Notes under the pieces: generated by a model
Told to the model about the DNA's origin: nothing
Seen by the model: only the letters and a program-made list of their open reading frames with translations
Databases searched by the model: none
In this document: piece by piece, positions 11,091 to 21,091 of the stretch
Position numbering within the stretch: the first letter of the stretch is position 1
Layout of the letters: each line of letters starts with the position of its first letter
Source: Kappaphycus alvarezii
Taxonomy: Eukaryota; Rhodophyta; Florideophyceae; Gigartinales; Solieriaceae
DNA length: 64,000 nucleotides
Reading direction: 5' to 3'
Assembly: GCA_002205965.3 (NCBI GenBank)
Contig: NADL03000169.1
Location: forward strand, 62,001 to 126,000
Translations under genes and position numbers: made by a program

Positions 11091-14083
11091 TTAGAGCCAA
11101 CTGAAAAGGTTTGACTGAGGTTCTGCATCCTTATTTCTTGTCTGTGTTAGCGCGCGGTGTGATCTCCAGCCTTCGGTGGCCAGTAGTTCAACTTCCCTAC
11201 TCTCTTCATCGATAATATTTGTTTCCATGTCTCTCTGTAACATTCTAGGAGCCCTTCCGTACATTAGCTCGAATGGTGAGCGTCCATTTCTTCCTCTTCT
11301 TCGACGATAGCCGTATAACACTTTTGGTAAGGCATCTTCCCACTGGATTTCATTCTCCGACATAGTTTTCGATATTGCTCGTTTGATGGTTCCAACCATC
11401 CTCTCCGCTTTCCCGTTGGACATAGGAGCGTATGCGAGAACGGTCTTCAGCTGAATCCCTTTCTCTTCCAAAAAACGAAGCAGTGAAGTTGCAGTAAAAC
11501 AAAGGGCGTTATCCGAGATGATCCTTTTTGGAAGACCAAACGGTTCAATTATTTCTTTTTCGATGAATCTCAGTACCACCTCAGCATTTGCCTCCTCAAC
11601 TGCAACTGCTATTGGCCATCCAGTAAGATGTTCCACCCCTATAAGGAGATATTTGTTTCCGGAAGGTTTCCTTGAACGGGCCCGCGAAGTCAATTGAGAA
11701 GGTTTCAAAGAGACCGGAAACTGGAAAACTTAGAGTTGTCTTATACTTCCGTATTGGAGTGAATTTTTGGCAGTTGTCGCAGCTTTTCACGAAATTATAG
11801 ACGTCCTTATGGATACCGGGCCACCAGAATCTCTCAGTTACGAATTTTTTGGTTGTTTCGAGATCCCAATGCCCTAGCTCATCATGGAAAGTCCTCAAGA
11901 TCTTCATTCTTTCTTTCAAAGGGGCCACTAGTCGGGGACCGGCTTTAGTGTGCCGGAAGAGTTTCCCATTCCACAATGTAAAAGCCTTTTGATTCCTGCG
12001 TACCCAATTTCTGTGTTCAAGATCAACCTTTCTCATTTCTAGTCCATCGAGGAATTTGATCAGTCCGTGAATATTAGCTTCGTACTCGTTATCGTTCGGC
12101 AACTGCAACTCGGCGACTCCGACGATGTCCTCCGAAGCTTTTTCATTTGGAATCAGTGCGTCCCTCAAGCGGGATAGGTAATCGGCAGGCTGATTATTGC
12201 GTCCGGGTCTATACACAATTTCAAACCGATATTCTGCGAAAATGTCGAGCCATCGGGCCAAGCGGTGATGTACATCCTTCTTTTGGAATGCTGTTTAAGT
12301 GCCTGGTGATCAGTTATCAAGACAAATTTCTCGAGTGATAAAAGGTATACGCGAAACTTTTTCAGCGCGAAGACGACAGCTAGCGCTTCTTTCTCGCAGA
12401 CTGAGTATCTCTTTTCCGCATCATTCAGAGTTCGGCTTGCGAATTGAACAGGGTGTAGTCTTCCGTTTTCATCTTTTTGGGACAAAACGGCACCCAAAGA
12501 CCGTTCTGAGGCATCTGTCTCCACAACGAATGGTCTCTTGAAATCTGGGTACATGAGAACTGGGGGGACACATAGCTTATCTTTAAGCTCCTGAAATGCA
12601 GTTTCCATTTCCTTGTTCCAGTAAAATTTTCCGTTCTTCGTAGTGCTGGCATGTAACGGTGCTGCAGTCTTGGCGAAATCTTTGATAAATCTTCTGTAAT
12701 ATGAGGCCAGTCCTAAGAAGCTTCGGACCTCCGTCTTTGAAGCGGGCCTTGGTGCCAACTTTATTTTTTTCGTTTTCTCTGGATCCACTCTAATTCCCTC
12801 TTGGTCGACGATATGACCGAGTAATTGGATAGAAGTTTTCGCAAAGAAGCATTTGCTCAACTTAATTTTCAAGCTATACTCCGATATCCTCTCCACAACT
12901 GTCTTGACGTGCGAGATGTGCTGATCCAATGTTTCTGAGAATATGACGACATCATCGATATAGACTCTTGCGAATGGAAGTCCTTTCAAAACCTCGTTCA
13001 TCATTCTTTGGAATGTAGCTGGTGCATTCATGAGACCAAAAGGCATCACTTCGAACCTGAACGTACCGGCTTTGCTGGTTAAAGTTGTTATTCCTTACAT
13101 TTTTCATCCAATGGAATCTGCCAATAGCCAGTGTAAAGGTCAATTGAGGTGAAATATCTCCCGTCCTTCAGGTCCTCGAGGATCTCCTCCATGTTCGGAA
13201 TCGGAAATCGATCGGGTATCATTCTCTGGTTCAGTTGTCGGTAATCGACGCAAAAACGCAGCTTTCCATCCTTCTTTGGTGCGACCACAACTGGAAACGA
13301 CCATGGGGATGAAACTGGTCGAATAATATCATTTTTCAGCATACTTGTAACATTTTCTGAGATAAATTGGTCATATTTTGGCGGTTGACGTCTAGGCTTG
13401 TGGTAAATCGGTTGAGTGTCGGTAAGTTCGAACGAGTGAGTAACCGGTACACTTGCTTGTCTTAAATCTGAAACGCTCCATGCAATTACTTCGGAAGATG
13501 TTAACATGTCGGATATTTTCAGTGAGGCGGGGCGGGAAGGTGCTGCACTTTTCCTTGGATTTCTGCCATTTGGCGCCCTTTTTCTTCTTGATCCTCAACC
13601 TCAATATTTTGAAGGACCTCTTCCGTCGTGCTCACATCTTCATATATGGAATTCGCGTATTCTTATTTTCTTTGCAAAGGTAATCTTCTTTCATGCTCCG
13701 AATTCTGTCCTTTGATTCGATATCATCGCAAAAAGAAACACATTCGGGTTTCAAACTTATCCTAGAATTCCAGTCGTCATCTGTTTCAAACCCAGAATCA
13801 TAATCGTCCCATGCCATGTTCATTACCCCCGAGGGTACCCTTTTCCACTTCCGAAAGTGTTAGTTGGTTCCGAATCTTCGCTGTCATAGCTAGAAGTGAA
13901 ATCTTCACTGTCCGTTTCTTTTAAATCTTCAGGATGCGTGCTTTTGTCGAAATCCAGGGGCATCTTCACGGTTCTGCCGTCAATATTAACTGAAACCATT
14001 TGGTTGCCCAAGTCAATGCATGTCCTAGTCTTTCCATGGTGGGCAGCCAATGATTGCATCGAAAGGGAGATCCGGCATGACAA
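11091..14083 (-). pseudogene. Gypsy-2 pol (protease end, RT, RNase H, integrase), frameshifted
   Basis: Reading leftwards: the protease C-terminus and an acidic linker (14083-13632), then RT from about 13507 with SIDLYTGYWQIPL and, after a shift near 13090, VMPFGLMNAPATFQ, the catalytic YIDD (12951-12963) and LLGHIVDQEGI. RNase H follows with ETDASERSLGAVLSQ and ADYLSRL, then integrase with an HHCC finger (HDELGHW ... CDNCQKF near 11780-11890). The integrase core has IDFAGPF, ISDNALCF and NGKAERMVGTIKRA, which supply the D,D,E residues. Domain lengths are normal for Ty3/Gypsy. Frame changes occur near 13850, 13600, 13080, 12210 and 11650. No chromodomain is visible; integrase stops at 11091. 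Confidence 0.88.
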
Positions 14084-15694
14084 GAAAGTCTACATCAACT
14101 TTAGAGTCCCCAAAGAACACGGAAACCTTGTCAACAGTGCCCATGCATTTTGAGACGGTTCCATCCGCTACAGTTATTTTTCGAGTCGTTGGAGTAATTT
14201 CGAGACCTAGATCTGTCACCAAAGTTTCTGAAATGAGGTTTGGAACAGCACCCGAATCGAAGAGAGCTTGGGTTTTCATACCCAATACTTTGACTGGTAC
14301 CAGCTTAAGACGTCTTGGTGCTGTCGAGGCCGATTGAAGAAACAGTTTCTTACCCTTAGCGGACTTATTAGACCTGATAATTTTTTTGAGTTCTTTTCTC
14401 GCATCCTCTGCGTCGCCCCTCAAAAGTTGACCAAACGTTATCCCAGTTGGGGCCGATGCAAGCTCAGCCACCAAATTGTACCTCTTCACATACTCTAGTA
14501 CGTCCTTAGAGATACTCTTAACTTTCTTACTCTTTTTCGTCTTCTTGGCCGGAGTGACTCCCACTCCTGGAACAACTTGATCAGACCTCTTGGTTCGAGG
14601 AGGTACAGGTGCTGGGATATGCTCCAGCATTCCATAATCTAGCCTAGGTTTCTTCGATAAAATGTTCCCTTCCCCATCCCTTTTTGTCACATTGACTTGA
14701 CTAATCTCTTCAGCGATGGATACGTTACCGGCATCCGTCAACCTTTGATCCCTTCTATTTTGTAAGATTTTCACCTCTGGTCCTGACTCACTCCTTGCTT
14801 CCGATAAATTTGCTCTTCTGTTGTCTTTAGACCAGCAGTTACTTTCATGATGCCCATATCGACCGCACTTTCCACAACGAGTGTTTCTATGTGGATTATC
14901 AGGACACCTGTTTGCAAAGTGTCCAGGCTTGTGACAGTAAGAACAGACTTCTGCGGCCTTAGGGGCCCCAGACTGGTTCTTCTTAATGGTAAGAGTAAGG
15001 CTTTCCAACTGCGAGGTTATCATGTCAAGTCGATTATCGAATCGGGTTTCCAACCTTTCTTCCAAGTTTTTGACATCGCTCCTGACAGATTCTAATGCTG
15101 CACTAGTAGCCGGCCTTTGATAATTCTTTTCAGGATGTACGATAGACATCGATGTGCGGGTTTCCCTCGGTACCTCACTCAGTGACTGAAACGTCTCCGA
15201 ATTTTTGACAAATTCTACTATGGTACCCTTCAGTTCATCAAAAGTGTGAGGGCCCTTGATGAGGAGGAAATCGGAGAGCCGCTTATCCCCCATAGCCGCC
15301 TTACGCAGCATTCCGTACTTGGCTTGGGCGTTGAACCCAGCCTTTTCATAAAGATCACACAAGTACACCAATGAGCTTAACAAATCGTCGAAGTTGAGCC
15401 GGGCCTCTATGGCGGTACGAATCATCTCATCTGGTTCTACCTCCTTAGCATACTCTTTCACAAGCCACTCACATACCTCACCGAAGTTACGCCCATTCCC
15501 GTTAAGAGACCACCCGTCGATAAACTTGGACTTATATTTGTGCTTTGCGTCACCATGAAGATAGGCGAAGATACTTGCGGCCTTCTCTTCATCGCCCTTC
15601 TCACGCATCACAACGTTGACATATGTGTAAGAAACTCCTCAACGTCTTCAGTCTTGCCCCCTGTGAACGTTATACGAGCAGCGTTGAGATCCAT
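14025..15694 (-). pseudogene. Gypsy-2 gag-protease
   Basis: The likely start is the ATG at 15694 (MDLNAARITFTGG), 84 bp from the 5' LTR. One base appears to be missing near 15615, after which 528 codons run open to 14025. The order is a capsid region, a coiled-coil stretch (about 15090-14990), two zinc knuckles CSYCHKPGHFANRC (14905-14946) and CGKCGRYGHHESNC (14835-14876), a Lys-rich linker, then an aspartic protease with the catalytic FDSGA (14247-14258) and a flap-end motif PFDAIIG before the frame breaks. Gag and protease fused in one frame is common in this superfamily. This is the longest uninterrupted frame in the window. Confidence 0.88.
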
Positions 15695-15760
15695 GATTAC
15701 AGAAAAGAAATCCCCCGAAGTGTTCCTTAACTGCTCAACTCGAATACCTCGGGTGCAACC

Positions 15761-15778
15761 CCCTCCACAAGAGTACCA
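15761..15778 (-). other. Gypsy-2 primer-binding site
   Basis: On the minus strand, two bases after the 5' LTR, the sequence reads TGGTACTCTTGTGGAG. A TGG start, matching a tRNA 3' CCA end, at this spacing is expected for minus-strand priming. I cannot name the tRNA. Confidence 0.6.
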
Positions 15779-15780
15779 AA

Positions 15781-16474
15781 TGATAGGGGTAAATCGTCGG
15801 GAGAAGAGATCTTAGAACCAATACCCCAAGACGGAGGTGTTGCGAGCGACAAAAGTGCTACCGTGGTATTGTTGAACGAAAAAAAAGGAGTGTATAGAGA
15901 GAGTTGAGAGGGCTACAAGCAAGTATAAAAGGGGCAGGGTCTACCACTGACTCTGCGACTAGCTAGAAAAAGTTTTCTTGGGTCTGAAGTTGACTCTCAA
16001 CTTCCTACTACTCGGACTTGACTGAAGTTGTCTGCCAACTTGCTTCACCTCCACTAAAGGAAGCAGTTTACTCGGCTTATATAGACTTTTGGCTAATCCT
16101 AAAGTCTCAATCAAACATACTAATAACCATAAAACGCATTCACGGGAATCGTGTGAACCAGAGAGACTTAGAAGATATTTCCTCAAGGTAAATATCTAGG
16201 TGCCATACCCATGCCAGCCACCCATCGCCAGGGGTGGGAATTGATGTGGCCATTATATAGACCTTTCAGAGTCACTCGTAGTATCACCCACAACCTAGAA
16301 CTGTACTGACATCCACTATGACAGCGTGTCCTAAAATAAAAAATCAACCGATGAATTTGCCACACTCACCCAAATTAAAAATATCTTGCAAATTCAAAAA
16401 CTGTAAAAATATCTTCCCAGTTCCTGATACTGGTCCCATCTAGATTTTTTCGTGTGCGAATTTTGCGCACATCA
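15781..16474 (-). repeat. Gypsy-2 LTR (5' LTR in element orientation)
   Basis: 694 bp, TG to CA. It matches 8998-9717 but carries around ten small deletions relative to it. Confidence 0.9.
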
Positions 16475-16479
16475 GCCTA
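16475..16479. repeat. Target-site duplication GCCTA, right copy
   Basis: Exact match to 8993-8997, immediately after the terminal CA of the right LTR. Confidence 0.85.
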
Positions 16480-16900
16480 CTTACCAATTTGTACCAATTT
16501 GTACCCTAAGGTTTGACAAAAAAAAGTTTAAAAACTTTTTGAATTTGTGTGTGGGCATTTTTCGAATTATGGCTACTGGTGGAGCCTTTTTTTGAGTTCG
16601 CAGAGCGTGTAAAGCGCAAATACGGAAATGAGGCTAATGCCACACAATAGCAATTGCAGCCGATGAAAGCAAATTGAATTTCTGGATCAAGGTTCACATT
16701 AGCGAGTGCCAGCATTCCAGTCACAGATACCTACACCATTGTACAATCTGCAAGTAAGCCCTGTTGTGAGGCCGCTTCAATTCCGCCAGGTCGAAACAGT
16801 CGTGAGCCATTGTACTCAAGACTTCATCGCATTTCTGTGGCAATCAACGGCAGGTCAAGTAACATCTCGTTCATTTGTATCAGACTTTTCCGCGTCCTGC
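16480..16900. other. Host sequence upstream of the GCP2 gene
   Basis: Presumed 5' flank of the gamma-tubulin complex gene. A frame matching the gene opens at 16703 (after a TAG at 16700), but its first ATG is at 16901. I see no TATA box I would defend. Confidence 0.4.
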
Positions 16901-19040
16901 ATGAGCAACGTCGCACCACTGCCAACGCCAGGTGCGCCAGAGTGGGACGCAGATCGCCCCTACTTAACTGGGGCATCCCTTTTAGAGCCCCGCCCTACAC
17001 ACCACCTCCACTACGCACGTACCCGTTAGCCTCCCAACAAGCACTGGCCATTGACGATGCCCTCTACGCACTGCTAGGAATGCGAACCTCTTATACCTCC
17101 ATTTGCTTTCAAGAGGAAGCACCGGTCTATGAGCCGCAGCCCTCCCTTCTCCTTCACGCTGCTCCAGAGGTATCTCCGCTACTCGCTCGTATTCTTCCAC
17201 TTGCCTCATATCATGCAGCTATTTCTGCCTTTGTTGAAAATACTCGAGTCGCGAAAAGGGGCTGTGGGTTTGTGCTTCAGGCCGTTAGTCTCGCTCTATC
17301 GGAGCTATTGACTGACTATCGCGCTTTGATTCTCAACCTCGAGGAGGCTCTCCATAAGGGAAATTTACATTTACAAAAGCTTTTGTATTACATTCAACCA
17401 GGCCTGCGAACAATGGCTCTGCTGCACTCAGTTGTCGTCGCATGCCATGGGAAGAATGGAGGTTCCGTTTTGGATGCACTGTACAAGCTTGCTATGACTC
17501 ATGTTGGCGCCGATGATGTGGGGCACGTATTAGAGTTCATCGTCGGCAAAGCCGCAGCCCCAGTGTTTGCCATAATGGATGTATGGATTAGAACTGGTGT
17601 TGTCGATGATCCGTACAATGAGTTTTTCATCTCCGAGAATACCACATATGCCGGTGGTGCTTCAAAGTCAACTATAGCAACGAGCTCCAGTGCATGGGAA
17701 CTGAGGTATACGGTAAACCGCGAAAATCTACCAGACTTTCTCGCTCCTTTTGTCGAAAAAGTCTTACGATCAGGCAAGTACTTAAACGTTCTGCAGGAGT
17801 GCGGCCTAGATGCTGCCAAGGTAGCAGCATCTTCGGCAAAGCCCAGCGCCAAAGATCCGGGTTGCTTAGCAATACTGATGGCCCCTTCGCACATTTCGAG
17901 CTTTCCGGAGAAGTTCTGCTCGGACCAGAGGCGTCAAGGAAGATTGCCTCTGCGGTGGAAAACAGTTTCACGGTTTCGTCGAGGGCATTGATGGAGTACT
18001 TGGACGGGGAAATTAAGATTATGCAGAGGCTGCGAAGTTTGAGAAGGTACTTTTTGCTGGAACAAAGCGATTTTCTCGCGACGTTTTTCGATGCGGCAGC
18101 TTCGGAATTGGGGAAACGGAGGCAAGATGTGTCTAGAAGCCGGCTTGCGTCTTTGTTGGAGCTCAGCATGCGGACGAGTGCGTCTTCTCACGATGCATTT
18201 CAAGATGATGTGTTATCGATATTGTGTCACGAAGATTTCGCGTCTCAAATCATAGGTGTGGCTGTAGGGGATGCGAGAGGCCGAGATTTTCGCTCAAACT
18301 CTGTCCGTGGCGGAGTGACTACAATATCAGGATATGAATCATTTGCTTTGGACTACCGCTTGCAGTGGCCTGTTAGCTTGATTGTCTCGAGCATGGAGAT
18401 TCTCAAGTACCAGTTCATCTTCCGTTACCTGTTCTACTGCAAATATGTTGAGAGAGAACTTGAGGAATGCTGGAAGTATCATATTCGGGCAAAGGGACCC
18501 TTACGGAAAGCACCAAGCAGCATAATTCGGTCTTTTGCACTGCGAAATCGAATGCTGCAGTTCATCAGAAACATTCTTTATTACACGACCGCAGACGTGT
18601 TGGCGCCAAATTGGCGAGTGCTGGAAGTCAATATTCGAAAGGCCTCAACAGTAGACGAGCTTATGATGCATCACACGAAGTTTCTGGATGTATCCGTAGA
18701 GCAGAGCCTCTTGTCTAATGAGACACATCTTAGAGTTTTCAAAAGCGTGGCGGAAACCTGCATTTCCTTTGCGACGTACAGCGAGAAATACTCTTATATT
18801 TTTCGGTCAATGGTGAACCCGGAAAGTATCGAAGAAGAGCTTCGCACACACAACTACTCGAGGACATTATCCAAATTTGAGACTGCGTTCGATATGCATC
18901 TCAGTAAGCTGCTAGATGGATTGTCTGCGTTTTCAAAGAAGAGAGCAAATGATCATCTATCTAATTTGTGTGAGAGGTTAGATGTTGATGGATTTTATAA
19001 CCGAACAGTAGAGCGATCGCTTGCCTCATATGGTCTGTAG
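16901..19040 (+). CDS. GCP2: Gamma-tubulin complex component 2 (GCP2/Spc97 family), read in three frames
   Basis: GCP2 pairs with GCP3 and gamma-tubulin in the small complex that nucleates microtubules at spindle poles and other organising centres. The start at 16901 (MSNVAPLPTPG) precedes the conserved WDADRPYLTG. After a shift near 17000 come the GRIP1 region (YPLASQQALAIDD, LYALLGMRTSY), LYYIQPGLRTM and the GCP2 hallmark SGKYLNVLQECG (17770-17805). After a second shift between about 17810 and 17880 the GRIP2 region follows (RSLRRYFLLEQSDF, LDYRLQWPVSLI, FRYLFYCKYVERELEECW, LDVDGFYNRT) to a stop at 19038-19040. The total of about 710 residues is normal for the compact family form. Both shifts equal one missing base, and no plausible spliceosomal intron explains them. 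Otherwise conservation is strong, so assembly errors are more likely than a dead gene. Confidence 0.9.
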
Positions 19041-19420
19041 ATATGTTTGCTCAACAAGAAACTTTGCTCAAGTTATGGTGGTGCGTCTGCGCCCTGAATG
19101 TGATCCGTCCCGAGGTTGCGGACAGAAATGACGACATGTTGCGCAGCTCGACGACAGACAAGGCAAGTTCGCGGATGAAGTGTCATTGTCCGCAAATAGT
19201 TGAGCTTCAGATTTGCGCGAGGTTGAGGCTCATCCATTCCGCGGTGCCCCCCCTGCAAGTTCAATATTCCGAGCTCTGCCCTAACGAAAAGCTTGTAAAA
19301 CCTAGGAAGGGTGCGGTACTTCTCCAGCCAGCCAAGTGACCATGATTTCCAGCGGGCGTAGGACCCAAAAGCGTTCGAGCGAGATGCCCCAAGGAGGGGA
19401 TCAGATCTCAAGGGACATGA
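19041..19420. other. Spacer between convergent host genes
   Basis: 380 bp between the GCP2 stop and the stop of the minus-strand coiled-coil gene. It presumably holds both 3' untranslated regions. No coding signal is seen. Confidence 0.4.
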
Positions 19421-20439
19421 TCACGGCTTTTCGCCATTTGCAGTTGGGTTTTGGTCATTGGAATGTAAATGAATACCATCCAGTGACAAGGACGGCAGAC
19501 CGTTCATATTGGCCTCGTCTCCGTCGCTAGAGGCCTGATGGTCGACTGCGGAGGCCGTGTCAATGCGGAGTTTCATCTTTGCCACAGAATCGGTCATGAT
19601 CTTCAGAGCCCTTCTGGCAGCGGCTGCTTCCCCTTCAAACTCTGTTCGCAAGCGAATCTGTTCGGCCAGCAAGTCCTCTGTTTCAGCAGCAACTACAGCG
19701 CTAAGTTTCTGTTGATGTTCCCAAAACTGTTGACGCTCTGCCTCAATTCGGAGCAAAGCTTCTGCTCTTCTCTTCTCGACAGATTCAAGTAAACTCTTGG
19801 CGACAGATTCCCTCCTTTCCAAAGTGGCTTCCCTTTCCTTGATGGCGGCCTCGATTCTCCTCTCACGCTCGCTGACAAGGAGCTCTCTCTTTGTTACAGT
19901 TGCGAGTCGGTTTGCAATGCGTTCCTTTTCTCGGAGTTCTGCATCACCAACCCTCCTCTCTCTTTGCTCCAAGCGGTTAGCCCAATCATGCAATCGTTTC
20001 TGTTCAATGGCGGAATATTTAACCCAGCCTCCCTTGCAGCCAACAAGGCCTCGCGATCTCCAACGCCGGATACAGCCCTGTGAATCTGGCGCTCCTTTTC
20101 CTCCAGTCGGCATTTCTTCTCGACAAGAAGGGCCTCATCACGCTGTACACTCAATGCGCGATTATCCAATTCCAAAGCTTTGATGGCAAGTGTGCTTGCA
20201 GCTCGCTCGGCACGCTCGGCGGCGGCATTGTGCTTATCCGCCAAGCGTTGCAACTCGATTTTGACCGTGTCGCGAAGGGTTTCAATATCATGCTTGAGGG
20301 TTTCCGCCGTGGCGGCGTCAAGTGGTTGGAATTGGTCAGGTTGCGGTGAAGGGATTTGATGGGTAGTTGAAGAAGGAATCGGATGTTGTTGACTTGGCAA
20401 GGAATTGTGAAGGTGCGCGGCATTGCGCGACGACTGCAT
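19421..20439 (-). CDS. Coiled-coil protein of unknown function (one frameshift)
   Basis: The start ATG at 20439 opens MQSSRNAAHLHNSL, followed by a Pro/Gln/Ser-rich segment of about 35 residues and then about 250 residues of dense Glu/Arg/Leu/Ala heptads, a long coiled coil. The tail is acidic and Asp/Ser/Asn-rich (ASSDGDEANMNG) and ends NGEKP. The frame 20439-19894 and the frame 20113-19421 join by a single-base shift near 20020 (AAREAG to VKYSAIEQK), again equal to one missing base. Length would be about 340 residues. Such proteins act as cytoskeletal or scaffold factors, but nothing here defines a family, and convergence with GCP2 is not evidence of a shared role. Confidence 0.65.
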
Positions 20440-20725
20440 CGGCCCGCATTAAGAGGGGTGGGTAGTAGCAGGGATGCTTGTTTTTTCTCGGCAGTGCAGG
20501 GCCTGAAGCGTTGAGGTAGAGAATTGCTCGGCTTGTTTTGAAGGTAAATCGTATTTGTAACGTGGTTAAAACGCGGGTGTTGATGTTCATTGTTGCGAGA
20601 TATGAATGTGATGGCAACGGCTGATGGGAACCTCTGCTGAGGCGAGGAAAGGGTTTAATAAATTATAAAATAGTTCAGTATACTGGGGCAGCACCAATGG
20701 CCACTTTTTCCCTTGCGGCAGTATC

Positions 20726-20806
20726 GTACAGTACGTACAGTACCGCAGAGATTATCTTTACTGTATACTGTACATCCTGTACTGTACAGTACTGTACAGT
20801 GCAGTT
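20726..20806. repeat. TACAGTAC/TACTGTAC palindrome cluster 1
   Basis: Overlapping palindromes: CGTACAGTACGTACAGTAC at 20725-20743 and CTGTACTGTACAGTACTGTAC at about 20777-20797. Confidence 0.75.
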
Positions 20807-21051
20807 TGCTAATATTTGGATTGGAAGAACCCCTCTGTTCATGAAACCACTCGCAGCAAAACGATCACAAATATCTCAATTTCCGTCTTCTGGACTGACT
20901 CATCAGCACGCCGCCCTTCATTCCATTCATACTTTGACACGTGTTCAATGCATGTAGAACTCAGGTTGTTACGGTACATTAAACTTTGGATAGATGTTAA
21001 TGTCAATGTTGCTGCGAAAGCCTCCACTTGCATGTGTATTCTACTCCGCAT

Positions 21052-21091
21052 AGTACTGTACTGTACTGTACTGTACAGCAGGATACAGTAC
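21052..21091. repeat. CTGTA tandem repeat, cluster 2
   Basis: About four to five CTGTA units in a row (AGTACTGTACTGTACTGTAC), then a GGATACAGTACCG tail. Same sequence family as the cluster at 20726. Confidence 0.8.

Larger units (their letters stand above)
8998..16474 (-). mobile_element. Gypsy-2: Ty3/Gypsy LTR retrotransposon, minus strand, near complete
   Basis: Direct LTRs (8998-9717 and 15781-16474) begin TGATAGGGG and end GCGCACATCA, and exact GCCTA duplications flank the whole. Inside, on the minus strand, lie a primer-binding site, gag with two zinc knuckles, protease, RT (YIDD), RNase H, integrase, and then about 1.35 kb with two related extra ORFs before the 3' LTR. The polyprotein is almost complete in length but crosses about seven or eight frame changes. 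The LTRs differ mainly by short deletions in the right copy. The intact duplication points to a fairly recent insertion. Confidence 0.92.

Noticed and set aside
17821-17846. Possible 26-nt GT-AG intron in GCP2
   Set aside because: It restores the frame arithmetically, but it is far below normal intron length for most lineages and no equivalent explains the first shift. A missing base is simpler.
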